40,217 bases of DNA, from IMG/VR virus record IMGVR_UViG_3300024336_000019, positions 1 to 40,217 of that record. The stretch is one strand, 5' to 3'. This DNA is from a virus. The position numbers and the translations under genes were made by a program. The stretch's first letter is position 1. The number at the start of each line of letters is the position of its first letter. The notes beneath the pieces are model-generated. The model was not told where the DNA came from. It ran no database searches and worked only from the letters and a program-made list of their open reading frames with translations. Of this stretch, positions 16,438-24,839 are shown piece by piece.

Positions 16438-17609
16438 TGAAAAAGATAATACATTTAATGGGAAGAGGTATTGAAGGATGTGGTGTAACAAAGTTCACGA
16501 TTGAATTTGATAATTGGTTAAACAATAATGGGTATGATTCACAGATCATAGCACTCACCGACAAAAAGTGGAGTCGCAACAAGTCACATGTATTCAATGT
16601 TTCTGAAGTTAAATTCAAAAAGGATGATGAAGCTGCAGTAGTACTGAATCGTTGCAATGATGCCGATCTTGTTATTATTGAATCACTTCCATCTATAGCA
16701 CATGATGAAAATGCAATCCTGAACTTTAAACGAGTTATTAATAGTACTACCACTGATATTATGTTAATACAACATGATCATTCAGCATTGTCTATTAGAC
16801 GTAACGCTTGTCAGGAAGATGCTATCGACGCTTCTAAATATATTTACGCTCATGCATTAAGCAATGACTTTGCTAAGATCGTAGATGAATATACTAATAC
16901 GTTGTGGAGTGACTCTAAAGAAGTAAGAACATTCCAACCTGCGATGGACTTTGATTTGGTGCGTGCTAAGTATTGGAAAGATATTGAAGAACAAGATCCA
17001 CTTCACCATAAATGGATTGGTAGAACTACATCTTGGAAAGGATACAAAGAGATGTTTAAGTTTACAGAGTTACTTAAGAAAGAAGGTCATTTAGTTACTA
17101 TGGAAGGCATTGAAAGATCACCTGCATTTATTGACTTTAAGAATTTAGGTGAGTTTCATTCACATGTAGCAGAAAATATTGAAGACATTGATTTAAAATA
17201 TGGCTCAGATGCTTATGTATTTGGTCCTTATATCAATGATGACTTGTTACATCGTATGTCAAGAGTAGGTTTTGGTTATCAATTGTCTAGAATGAAAGAG
17301 AAATATATCTATCGTTCTATTGAATATACACATTGTGAGGTTGTATGTACCGGAACTATTCCAGTGTTTAACGCTGAGTACGGTAGATTAGTCACCCATA
17401 GATCTACTGATAACCGCATGATTAATGACAAGAACACCGGAACAATCTGGTTTGATCAACATAATATGGATGAATCACTAGCGTTAATAAATAAACTAGC
17501 CAGTGATAATGTAATGAGAAATGAGTGGAGAGAAATGGCCTTTGAATATTACAAAGATCACCAAGACTCAAATAATGTATTTAAGGAGATTATGAATGAA
17601 GTATGCTAG
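16437..17609 (+). CDS. agt: DNA alpha-glucosyltransferase (T4 Agt-like)
   Basis: This 390-residue GT-B enzyme matches T4 alpha-glucosyltransferase (400 residues) throughout. It has MGRGIEGCGVTKFTIE at the N-terminus, IQHDHSALSIRRNA, WIGRTTSWKGYKEMF, TMEGIERSPAFI, SRVGFGYQLSRMKEKYIYRS, CGTIPVF-like VCTGTIPVFNAEYG, GTIWFD and HQDSNNVFKE. Agt transfers glucose from UDP-glucose to hydroxymethylcytosine in duplex DNA in alpha linkage, protecting it from restriction nucleases. It starts on the last base of the gp42 stop. With gp42 it makes a complete hydroxymethylation-glucosylation pair. Confidence 0.95.
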   Translation: MKKIIHLMGRGIEGCGVTKFTIEFDNWLNNNGYDSQIIALTDKKWSRNKSHVFNVSEVKFKKDDEAAVVLNRCNDADLVIIESLPSIAHDENAILNFKRVINSTTTDIMLIQHDHSALSIRRNACQEDAIDASKYIYAHALSNDFAKIVDEYTNTLWSDSKEVRTFQPAMDFDLVRAKYWKDIEEQDPLHHKWIGRTTSWKGYKEMFKFTELLKKEGHLVTMEGIERSPAFIDFKNLGEFHSHVAENIEDIDLKYGSDAYVFGPYINDDLLHRMSRVGFGYQLSRMKEKYIYRSIEYTHCEVVCTGTIPVFNAEYGRLVTHRSTDNRMINDKNTGTIWFDQHNMDESLALINKLASDNVMRNEWREMAFEYYKDHQDSNNVFKEIMNEVC

Positions 17610-18798
17610 TATTGTCCCATTGATCGGCGGTGAAACTCTCGGAATGGAAAGCGCTTTTGGTAAACGACCAGAGTATATTTTATCTTATGATGTGTTTGCT
17701 AGTAACGATAAACACTTATTAGAATATTATAATTATGAAGTACCGTATCATGTTTTAGATAAAGATGATATGTCAAAGGTTAACCTTGAACAGGTGGACG
17801 TAGTTAATACTGTATGTCCTTGTGCTGGGTTAAGTTCGTTGAGTGTTTCTGCTAGTGCTGACTCATCTGTTAATGATTGGATGATTAATACTACTAAACA
17901 TGTATTAGAGAATATGCAACCAAAGGTTTTTTGGGGTGAGAATGCGCCACGTCTTGCAACTAAATTGGGTTCACCGGTTGTCGAGAAGATACGTAAGATT
18001 GGAAAGGAGTATGGTTATACCTTTTCGATATACAAAACAAAGAGTCTATTGCATGGCTTAAGTCAGGTAAGAGATAGAACTTTCTACTTCTTTTGGAAAG
18101 GTGATGAAATCCCATTGTTTGAATATTATAATAGACCTAATCAAAACATGTGTGAAATGATTAGGTCAGTGCCGAGTGATCCAGCTGATCCAATGAATGT
18201 TCTTACATCTAATAAAGTTCCTTCACAAGATGATCATTACTATAAATTTATTCTTGAAGAGATTTGTGGTGGTATTACCCATAAAGAATTTGTGGCCAGT
18301 CTTGAGCCAGGTCGAAGTGTTAATGCCCAATGGTATATAGAGAAACACAGTGATTATACTAAAGTTGCTGATTGGTTAAGGAAGAATGGTAATCCAAAGG
18401 CTGCAGATAAAGCATTGAGAAATGCAGAGAAAATTGCTGGTGGTGGTAACCTTATGAGACGTACTAGTGAAATCCCATCTGATTATACAGGTGCCTTTGT
18501 TGGACATCTTCCTATGAACGTAACACACCCTGATGAAGATCGATACTTAACATATCGTGAAGCTATGGAGTTTATGAAGTTGCCTAGAGACTTTAATATT
18601 ATTAGCCCTAAAAAGAACCTTAATCATATCTGTCAGAATGTACCTCTCACGACAGCAGCTGATATGGCAACTAATATTAAACGGTATTTAGAAGGGACAT
18701 GTGAAATGATTAGAGATGATTATCTTATTCAAGACAATAAATCTAAGAAGCTAGTTATGACAAATAGGTCAAGTTCTTTAGAAGAATTTTTAAAATAA
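17596..18798 (+). CDS. C5-cytosine DNA methyltransferase-like protein
   Basis: This 400-residue protein has the ordered motifs of C5 methyltransferases. A SAM-site-like PLIGGETLGMESAFG is at the N-terminus. Motif IV is CPCAG at 74-78, with the expected catalytic Cys76. ENAP (motif VI) is at 115-118 and QVRDR (motif VIII) at 157-161. A late RYLTYREAMEFMKLP and QNVPLTTAADMA serve as motifs IX and X. The catalytic residues look intact. It overlaps the agt stop by 14 bases and has an AAGGAG site. A methyltransferase acting on C5 seems redundant when cytosine is already replaced by a 5-substituted base, so its substrate or timing is open. Confidence 0.85.
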   Translation: MKYASIVPLIGGETLGMESAFGKRPEYILSYDVFASNDKHLLEYYNYEVPYHVLDKDDMSKVNLEQVDVVNTVCPCAGLSSLSVSASADSSVNDWMINTTKHVLENMQPKVFWGENAPRLATKLGSPVVEKIRKIGKEYGYTFSIYKTKSLLHGLSQVRDRTFYFFWKGDEIPLFEYYNRPNQNMCEMIRSVPSDPADPMNVLTSNKVPSQDDHYYKFILEEICGGITHKEFVASLEPGRSVNAQWYIEKHSDYTKVADWLRKNGNPKAADKALRNAEKIAGGGNLMRRTSEIPSDYTGAFVGHLPMNVTHPDEDRYLTYREAMEFMKLPRDFNIISPKKNLNHICQNVPLTTAADMATNIKRYLEGTCEMIRDDYLIQDNKSKKLVMTNRSSSLEEFLK

Positions 18799-18801
18799 CG
18801 G

Positions 18802-18830
18802 TGTACATTTACCGCGTTTTGTGTTATAAT
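18802..18830 (+). promoter_or_regulatory. T4-early-like promoter for uvsX-41-thyX-cd
   Basis: TGTACA (18802-18807), 17-bp spacer, TATAAT (18825-18830). Confidence 0.85.
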
Positions 18831-18861
18831 AGATCTATCAAGTAGAAAAAAGGAGAAATAT

Positions 18862-19899
18862 ATGAGTATAATGGATAAACTCAAGAAGAATAGTAGAATT
18901 AAGGAATCGGCAATCCTTAACAAATCTAAGCTATTCACTAATCAGGATATGGTACCTACATCAGTTCCGATGATTAACGTAGCATTGTCTGGTGATCCCG
19001 ATGGTGGATTAACATCAGGCCTAACTGTACTTGCCGGACCATCGAAGCACTTCAAAACTTCGTTTGGTTTGTTAATGGCTGCAGCTTATCTTAAGAAACA
19101 TGATGATGCTATTATGTTATTCTATGATTCAGAGTTCGGCTCACCACAATCATACTTTGAAAGTTTCGGTATTGACACTAGTAGAGTATTACATACACCA
19201 ATCACTGACGTTGAAGAGCTAAAGTTTGATGTGGTAAATCAGTTAGAAGCTATCGAGAAAGAAGATAAAGTTATTATTGTTATTGACTCTATTGGTAACC
19301 TTGCATCTAAGAAAGAAATGGAAGATGCTAAGAATGAGAAGAGTGTTGCTGACATGTCACGTGCTAAAGCCTTGAAAGGTTTGTTTAGAATGTGTACACC
19401 ATATCTTTCAATGAGAGATATTCCAATGCTTGCAATCAATCATACCTACCAAACAATGGAGATGTTCTCTAAAGCTGTTGTGTCTGGTGGAACTGGAATT
19501 TACTATAGTGCTGATAACATTTGGATCATTGGTAGACAACAAGAGAAAGAAGGTAAGGACATTAAAGGTTATAACTTTATTGTTAATATTGAAAAGTCTC
19601 GTTTCGTTAAAGAGAAGAGCAAGATTCCTATTGGTGTAACTTGGGAAGGTGGTATTGATCGATACACTGGTTTATTAGATGCTGCTATTGAAGGTGGATT
19701 TGTTGTTAAGCCTACGATGGGTTGGTATTCAAAAGTGAACACCGCAACCGGTGAAGTCTCCGAAGATAAGTTAAGAGCTAAAGCATTAGATGGCGAGTTC
19801 TGGGAACCTATCCTTAAAGATCAAGCCTTCAAAGACTTCTTAAAGAATAAGTATGAAATCGGTCATGCCACTATGATTAAAGGTGATATCTCTGAATGA
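18862..19899 (+). CDS. uvsX: UvsX recombinase (RecA-like)
   Basis: A 345-residue RecA/UvsX-type strand-exchange ATPase (T4 UvsX 391). Walker A is GPSKHFKTS, the UvsX variant of the P-loop; the second ATP motif is VIIVIDSIGNLASKKE, followed by MLAINHTYQT and VVSGGTGIYYSADNIWII, typical of the DNA-binding core. UvsX drives recombination-dependent replication and repair together with gp46/47. AAGGAG lies 7 bases before the start. Its stop overlaps the gp41 start by 4 bases. Confidence 0.94.
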   Translation: MSIMDKLKKNSRIKESAILNKSKLFTNQDMVPTSVPMINVALSGDPDGGLTSGLTVLAGPSKHFKTSFGLLMAAAYLKKHDDAIMLFYDSEFGSPQSYFESFGIDTSRVLHTPITDVEELKFDVVNQLEAIEKEDKVIIVIDSIGNLASKKEMEDAKNEKSVADMSRAKALKGLFRMCTPYLSMRDIPMLAINHTYQTMEMFSKAVVSGGTGIYYSADNIWIIGRQQEKEGKDIKGYNFIVNIEKSRFVKEKSKIPIGVTWEGGIDRYTGLLDAAIEGGFVVKPTMGWYSKVNTATGEVSEDKLRAKALDGEFWEPILKDQAFKDFLKNKYEIGHATMIKGDISE

Positions 19900-21251
19900 A
19901 TTTAGAAACATTAATATTACGTAACTTAATTCAAGATGAAAATTATACTAGAACAGTAATACCTCATATCAAGCCAAAATACTTTAATGGTCCTCATAAG
20001 ATTTTATTCAATGAGATTGTTAAGTTTGTTACTGAATATGGTAAAATGCCTAACGTTGAAGCACTTAATGTTGAGCTTCAGAAGAATGGTAATATCCATC
20101 AAGATGAAATCGGTGAAGTGTTTGCTATCGCTAATGATTTGGATAAAGTGATTGAAGATACTAATGCAGAATGGTTAACGAAACAAACTGAGAAGTGGTG
20201 TCAAGATAGATCTATTTACCTTGCCATTATGGAATCTATTGATATTATTGATGGTAAGCATGACACACTTCAAAACAATGCATTGCCTGAATTATTAAGT
20301 GATGCATTAGGTGTTTCATTTGATACTAACATTGGCCATGACTATATTGATAACTCCGATGATCGCTATGAGTTTTATCATAGAGAGGAAGAACATTTAC
20401 CGTTTGACTTAGAGATGTTTAACAAGATCACTAAAGGTGGACTTGTTAACAAGAGTTTGAATATTGCCCTTGCAGGCACAGGTGTAGGTAAGTCTTTGTT
20501 TATGTGTCATGTAGCTGCAGGTGCTTTAACACAGATGAAAAATGTGTTATACATATCTATGGAAATGTCCGAAGAAAGAGTTGCTGAACGTATTGATGCT
20601 AATCTGATGAATGTACCTATTGACCAGTTAGAGAACTTAAGTAAAGATATGTTCGATAAGAAGTTACATAAGATTGCTAACGGTGGTATTGGTAAGTTGA
20701 TTGTTAAAGAATATCCTACAGGTGCTGCTAATGCTTCTCACTTCAGAGCCTTACTTAATGAGTTGAAGTTAAAGAAGGACTTCATACCAGATTTGATTTG
20801 TGTTGATTATCTAAACATTTGTTCTAGTAGTAGAATGAAAGCTGACGGTGCTGGTGGGTCATATCAATATGTTAAAGCCATTGCTGAAGAGCTACGTGGC
20901 TTGGCTATTGAGAATAACCTACCTATACTATCCGCGACTCAAACAACACGCGGTGGTTATGGTAATTCAGATGTAGGACTTGAAGATACTTCGGAATCAT
21001 TTGGTCTACCAGCAACGGCAGATCTAATGTTTGCTTTAATCTCTACTGAAGAGTTGGAGAATCTAAATCAAATAATGGTGAAGCAATTAAAGAATAGATA
21101 TAACGATCCAACAGGAGCTACAAAGAAATTTGTCGTTGGAATTGATCGAGCTAAGATGAGATTGTATGATGTCGAAGACTCTGCACAATCGTTAAATTTG
21201 GGTACTGTTCAAGCAAGTACCACTAACAACTTTGAAGGATTTACAGTATAA
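19896..21251 (+). CDS. 41: Replicative DNA helicase gp41 (DnaB-like)
   Basis: A 451-residue RecA-fold hexameric helicase (T4 gp41 475). Walker A is GTGVGKSLFM, Walker B region LICVDYLNICSSS, followed by the SATQTTRGGYGNSD segment that carries the Q/arginine residues sensing nucleotide. The N-terminal 150 residues are the helical collar domain. It unwinds the fork 5' to 3' and works with a primase to form the primosome; here a gp61-type primase is not in the neighbourhood. Overlaps uvsX and thyX at both ends. Confidence 0.94.
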   Translation: MNLETLILRNLIQDENYTRTVIPHIKPKYFNGPHKILFNEIVKFVTEYGKMPNVEALNVELQKNGNIHQDEIGEVFAIANDLDKVIEDTNAEWLTKQTEKWCQDRSIYLAIMESIDIIDGKHDTLQNNALPELLSDALGVSFDTNIGHDYIDNSDDRYEFYHREEEHLPFDLEMFNKITKGGLVNKSLNIALAGTGVGKSLFMCHVAAGALTQMKNVLYISMEMSEERVAERIDANLMNVPIDQLENLSKDMFDKKLHKIANGGIGKLIVKEYPTGAANASHFRALLNELKLKKDFIPDLICVDYLNICSSSRMKADGAGGSYQYVKAIAEELRGLAIENNLPILSATQTTRGGYGNSDVGLEDTSESFGLPATADLMFALISTEELENLNQIMVKQLKNRYNDPTGATKKFVVGIDRAKMRLYDVEDSAQSLNLGTVQASTTNNFEGFTV

Positions 21252-21964
21252 TGAAAAGAACAAATAATATAAAAACAGTAGATAAGGTAGCAACACCAGT
21301 AACACACACCACAAGAACAAAAGCAACGTTAGTGAGTTATTCAACACCGTCAGAAGAGTTTAAAGAAGAAGGTTTGGATGATGTAAAAGACTTAGTTGCA
21401 TACTGTGCTAGAGTAAGTAATCCATCCAACCAGCTTAATAAAGAGACCGCTGATAAGTTAATTGGGTACTTGATTAAACACCAACATTGGTCTCCATTAG
21501 AGATGGTAAGTGCTTGTATTGAAATTGAAACTACAAGAGATATTGCACGTCAAATCCTAAGACATAGATCATTTTCTTTCCAAGAGTTCTCTCAACGATA
21601 TGCCGATCCTACTAAAGACCTATCATTTATGTTAAGAGAAGCTAGGTTACAAGATACTAAGAATAGACAGAACTCTATTGAAAATAACAATGAAGTATTA
21701 AGTGCTATGTGGAGAATCAAACAAGAGAACGTTATTAAAAATGCACTTAGCGCTTATAATTGGGCTATTGAGAATGGTATTGCTAAAGAACAAGCCAGAG
21801 CAGTATTGCCTGAAGGTAACACTATGAGTAGGATGTATATGAATGGAACTATTAGAAGTTGGATTCATTACATCGACCTACGATCTAAGAATGGAACTCA
21901 AAAAGAACATATTGAAGTTGCATTAGCGTGTGCTCAAGCTATTGATAAAATCTTTAAATTATGA
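21251..21964 (+). CDS. thyX: Flavin-dependent thymidylate synthase ThyX
   Basis: A 237-residue ThyX with the signature RHRSFSFQEFSQRYAD (RHRxxSxxxxSxR). It makes dTMP from dUMP with methylene-tetrahydrofolate, FAD and NADPH. T4 carries the unrelated ThyA-type Td enzyme, whereas marine T4-like phages usually have ThyX. The ThyA fold is represented here only by gp42. Residues 1-35 (TKAT, SYSTPSEEF) form the usual N-terminal strand. The start overlaps the gp41 stop by one base. Its product pathway continues from the dCMP deaminase just downstream. Confidence 0.94.
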   Translation: MKRTNNIKTVDKVATPVTHTTRTKATLVSYSTPSEEFKEEGLDDVKDLVAYCARVSNPSNQLNKETADKLIGYLIKHQHWSPLEMVSACIEIETTRDIARQILRHRSFSFQEFSQRYADPTKDLSFMLREARLQDTKNRQNSIENNNEVLSAMWRIKQENVIKNALSAYNWAIENGIAKEQARAVLPEGNTMSRMYMNGTIRSWIHYIDLRSKNGTQKEHIEVALACAQAIDKIFKL

Positions 21965-22413
21965 TACATACTAAGAAATGGGCTGATCGATACTTAAGCA
22001 TTTGTAATGAAGTTGCTAGTTGGAGTAGAGACCCATCAACTCAGGTCGGTGCGGTAGTTGTAGGTGATAAAGGACAAATATTATCACAAGGTTATAACGG
22101 CTTTCCGCGAAACATCAGAGATAACGCTAATAGATATAATGATAAAAAGCGTAAGTATGAGTTAATAGTTCATGCTGAAATGAATGCTATTTACAATGCT
22201 ACATTAAATGGCCAATCATTGCAAGGATCTACAATGTATATATCTGGTTTAGGTGTATGTCATGAATGTGCTAAAGCAATTATTCAAGTTGGTATTACAC
22301 AAGTGGTTGCCCAATGTAAAGAGATAAAACCAGGTTGGGAAGATAGTTGTAATTTAACTAAAAAATTATTTGAAGAAGCTGGTATTGATTATTTATTAGA
22401 GGAGAAAAAATGA
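21961..22413 (+). CDS. cd: dCMP deaminase
   Basis: A 150-residue zinc enzyme converting dCMP to dUMP, feeding ThyX. Motifs are SRDPSTQVGAVVV, GYNGFPR, the catalytic HAEMNAI, and GVCHECAKAIIQVG. The usual PCxxC is here VCHEC, with Val instead of Pro but both zinc cysteines kept. Together with gp42 it competes for dCMP: one branch gives thymidylate, the other hydroxymethylcytosine. It overlaps thyX by 4 bases, and its own stop contains the next start. Confidence 0.94.
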   Translation: MIHTKKWADRYLSICNEVASWSRDPSTQVGAVVVGDKGQILSQGYNGFPRNIRDNANRYNDKKRKYELIVHAEMNAIYNATLNGQSLQGSTMYISGLGVCHECAKAIIQVGITQVVAQCKEIKPGWEDSCNLTKKLFEEAGIDYLLEEKK

Positions 22414-22571
22414 TAGCAAATTATAAAGAAAGGGTAAAGAACTTATTTACTAAAAAGCCTAACTACAAAGAGCTGTATGAAGAAGAAAGAAAAACGGCAG
22501 AAGTCTTTGAATTTAAATACAATAAGTTAAGAAGACAGTTAAAGTCTATTATAAAAGAGTGTGATCAATAA
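22410..22571 (+). CDS. Microprotein, 53 aa, charged
   Basis: The 53-residue frame starts MIANYKERVKNLF and ends KECDQ. It begins in the dCMP deaminase stop (ATGA) with GAGGAG upstream, and its stop overlaps the next start. It is strongly basic and acidic by turns and probably a single long helix. No known motif. Confidence 0.6.
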   Translation: MIANYKERVKNLFTKKPNYKELYEEERKTAEVFEFKYNKLRRQLKSIIKECDQ

Positions 22572-22723
22572 TGCCTGTAATGACAAAATGGGCGGTGATA
22601 TTCCATAATGGTGTTCATAAATCATTATTGGGATTTGACAAAGCCCATATTAGACAAAAATACCCTAATGTAAAATCAGTATTTAAAATGGGAATTAAAC
22701 ACAACACAGGAGAAATAAAATGA
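22571..22723 (+). CDS. Microprotein, 50 aa
   Basis: A 50-residue frame, MPVMTKWAVIFHNG at the N-terminus, basic, ending GEIK. Its ATG shares the last base of the preceding stop and its stop overlaps the following ATG. No clear Shine-Dalgarno; translational coupling is likely. Function unknown. Confidence 0.5.
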   Translation: MPVMTKWAVIFHNGVHKSLLGFDKAHIRQKYPNVKSVFKMGIKHNTGEIK

Positions 22724-22851
22724 GTAAGACAGCAATTGATGGCGTAAAGATACGCAAAGATAACAACGGCAATAGACTAAGTAAGAAGACTTATAGCCAC
22801 GGCAGCTATAGATGCAAACGTAAGCCACAGTCAAAGAGATGCAAGAAGTAG
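22720..22851 (+). CDS. Microprotein, 43 aa, very basic
   Basis: A 43-residue frame, over one third Lys and Arg, with two cysteines (SYRCKRK and KRCKK). ACAGGAG precedes the ATG by 7 bases. The composition suggests nucleic-acid binding, but nothing more specific can be said. Confidence 0.55.
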   Translation: MSKTAIDGVKIRKDNNGNRLSKKTYSHGSYRCKRKPQSKRCKK

Positions 22852-22994
22852 TTGATTGGTTGAACATAGCGATAATCCTAATATTAGCTGGTATAGTAAT
22901 GGGGATTGCGTTAATATCAGCATTGATATGGACACCGTTTTTATTATTAGGGATAGCATTAGATTATTATGAAAGCAGAAAAAGATTACGATAA
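22839..22994 (+). CDS. Small membrane protein, 51 aa
   Basis: A 51-residue frame whose residues 8-41 are almost wholly hydrophobic (IAIILILAGIVMGIALIS, then WTPFLLLGIAL), followed by a basic C-terminus ESRKRLR. This suggests one long or two short membrane spans with the C-terminus in the cytoplasm. It overlaps the preceding frame by 13 bases and the next by 26. AAAGAG is upstream. Function unknown. Confidence 0.5.
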   Translation: MQEVVDWLNIAIILILAGIVMGIALISALIWTPFLLLGIALDYYESRKRLR

Positions 22995-23286
22995 GTGGTC
23001 CTTCGTTGAGAAGGATTTAGATCAAGAGCAATGGTTTATTAAGTTAGAAGGTGGGTTATATCATGGTGTTGTATATAGTTACGATGCTATTAAGTTGAAT
23101 GAAGATGATGAATCCATTTCATTTGATTATGAGGTGGTTGATTATTTAGATGAAGATCCTCATGGCACTCCAAGATTCAACGAATGTGTTGGTGAAATTC
23201 TAAAGCTTGTGTTAGATGATGCTATGAAAGCAGGTGATTATGTTATAGGTAAGAAAGATGAACGAAGCCCTAATAATCCTAGCTGA
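22969..23286 (+). CDS. Conserved hypothetical protein (105 aa), acidic
   Basis: A 105-residue acidic protein; the segment WFIKLEGGLYHGVVYSYDAI followed by ISFDYEVVDY and FNECVGEIL looks like a small beta-rich domain I associate with conserved T4-like phage proteins of unknown function. It overlaps the small membrane gene by 26 bases and the MazG-like gene by 29 bases in other frames. No catalytic motif is visible. Confidence 0.6.
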   Translation: MKAEKDYDKWSFVEKDLDQEQWFIKLEGGLYHGVVYSYDAIKLNEDDESISFDYEVVDYLDEDPHGTPRFNECVGEILKLVLDDAMKAGDYVIGKKDERSPNNPS

Positions 23287-23521
23287 AGAATGTGCCGAGG
23301 TCCAAGTTGAGGTGTCCAAGATACTTCGTTTTGGTGCTGAAGAAGGTAATTTAAAGAACCTTGAAAAAGAGATAGGTGATGTTATTGCAATGATGGCTAT
23401 CTTAGCACATCAAGGTATTATTAATGAAGACGTGATAATGCGTAGAGTCCCATCTAAACTACGAAAGTTAAAGAAGTATAGCGATATTAAAGATTTAGAT
23501 ATTATTATTAAAAGTTTATAA
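23258..23521 (+). CDS. MazG-like nucleotide pyrophosphohydrolase (second copy type)
   Basis: An 87-residue helical protein with EECAEVQVEVSKILRFG followed by KEIGDVIAMM, the ExxxE...ExxD metal pattern of MazG-type enzymes. It is shorter than the protein at 13332 and not closely similar to it, so it likely has another substrate. The start lies within the preceding gene. Its last codons run into the TATAAATA box preceding the RimK-like gene. Confidence 0.75.
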   Translation: MNEALIILAEECAEVQVEVSKILRFGAEEGNLKNLEKEIGDVIAMMAILAHQGIINEDVIMRRVPSKLRKLKKYSDIKDLDIIIKSL

Positions 23522-23524
23522 ATA
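23517..23524 (+). promoter_or_regulatory. T4-late-type promoter box upstream of the RimK-like gene
   Basis: TATAAATA, the T4 late consensus, lies 5 bases before the ATG. Counted as in T4, the +1 would be the A of the ATG. The sequence from TTATAAATA through ACTTATG is repeated with one change before the gene at 24840. No Shine-Dalgarno is present. Confidence 0.5.
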
Positions 23525-23529
23525 GACTT

Positions 23530-24831
23530 ATGAAACTAGTAATACTAACCAAAGACGTTAAGTCTGAAACTGTTGAGCGTCTATCCGCTGAAATGACTAA
23601 AACCGGTGGTGAAGTTTATGCGGTAAACCTTGAAGGTGCCTACCTTAAAGACAATAAGATATTCAACATCGATGATAAGAAGGGATTTGAAATATCCCCT
23701 CAAGATACAGTCGTTGCTGTTCGCGGGTCAATCACCCTTAAAGACTCTTATTTAGACCTACTATCTCAAATAGAAAAACGAAAAATCATGACGGTCAACA
23801 ACCGCTTGTGTAATGAGATATGTGCTGATAAATTCAGAACTTCAATTATCCTCGATGAGGCTGGTATAGCTCAACCTAAGACCGCCTTAATTGCTATTGG
23901 TGATAATATCAAAACCAATTACCCTGAGCAAGCATTTAACAAACTAGATACTAAATTCCCAGTTATTCTTAAAACCCTACGTGGTGCTAAAGGTGTCGGT
24001 GTATTGCTTATTGAGAGTATGCAAGCTTTAGAATCTATTACCCAATTATTATATAAGCTTGATGAAAGCTCTGATTTGTTATTACAAGAATATATTAAAT
24101 CAGACTTTGATATTAGAGTGCATGTATTAAATGGTGAAATCATTGGGGTTATGCAACGCAACGTGCCAGATGATGATTTTAGATCAAATTACGCGCAAGG
24201 TGCAACCACTGAAAAATATAAGCTATCTAAGAAAGAAGAGGAAGTTGCACTAGCAGCTGCTAACGCCGTTAGTGGTTATTGGGTTGGGGTAGATTTTATT
24301 CCTAATAAGGGTAATCCATTAGTACTTGAAGTGAATTCATCAGCAGGCACTGAGGGCATCGAGCAGACTATTGGATCATCTATTAATAGAAAAGTAATTA
24401 AAACCATAACTAACTCAGATAATTGGATTAAAGCTAAAACTGCGATTGGTGTTAGAGAAATATTTGAATTTGATTTGTTTGGTAAGATGAAGGCCAAATT
24501 AGATACTGGCAATTCTGTTAAGACTCTTGTTATGCATGCCGACGATCTTGTAGTTAAAAATGATAAAGTAACCTTTACATCCCACGGCCGTGAATATACA
24601 ATGAAGCTGTATGGTATTAAAAAGATTAGATTAAATGGCGACAATGGATTAGAAGAGAGGCCTATGGTTATGTTAGACTTTACCTTTAATGGTGTTATTC
24701 ATAAGAATGTAACCTTTACTTTAGATGATAGATCGACAAAAACAACTGAGGTATTAGTGAATAAAGATTGGATGATTGATAACTCATTCATCATCGATCC
24801 TAGTCTGATGTACACTTTAGGAGAATTATAA
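23530..24831 (+). CDS. RimK-like ATP-grasp ligase fused to RimB-like retropepsin domain
   Basis: A 433-residue two-domain protein. Residues about 1-290 are an ATP-grasp of the RimK type: NRLCNEICADKFRTSIIL, KTLRGAKGVGV, LLQEYI, DIRVHVL, GVDFI and LEVNSSAG. Residues about 305-433 match the RimB/ATP-dependent zinc protease-type domain, including the retropepsin-like DTG at 325-327 and later ERPMVMLDF and FTLDDRS. Bacterial RimK adds glutamates to ribosomal protein S6 and RimB trims or releases them, so the fusion could write and edit a peptide tail on a host or virion protein. Target unknown. It lies between early and late-looking genes behind a late-type box. Confidence 0.85.
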   Translation: MKLVILTKDVKSETVERLSAEMTKTGGEVYAVNLEGAYLKDNKIFNIDDKKGFEISPQDTVVAVRGSITLKDSYLDLLSQIEKRKIMTVNNRLCNEICADKFRTSIILDEAGIAQPKTALIAIGDNIKTNYPEQAFNKLDTKFPVILKTLRGAKGVGVLLIESMQALESITQLLYKLDESSDLLLQEYIKSDFDIRVHVLNGEIIGVMQRNVPDDDFRSNYAQGATTEKYKLSKKEEEVALAAANAVSGYWVGVDFIPNKGNPLVLEVNSSAGTEGIEQTIGSSINRKVIKTITNSDNWIKAKTAIGVREIFEFDLFGKMKAKLDTGNSVKTLVMHADDLVVKNDKVTFTSHGREYTMKLYGIKKIRLNGDNGLEERPMVMLDFTFNGVIHKNVTFTLDDRSTKTTEVLVNKDWMIDNSFIIDPSLMYTLGEL

Positions 24832-24834
24832 ATA
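24827..24834 (+). promoter_or_regulatory. T4-late-type promoter box upstream of the packaged-kinase gene
   Basis: TATAAATA spans the stop of the preceding gene and lies 5 bases before the next ATG, the same geometry as at 23517. Confidence 0.5.
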
Positions 24835-24839
24835 TACTT

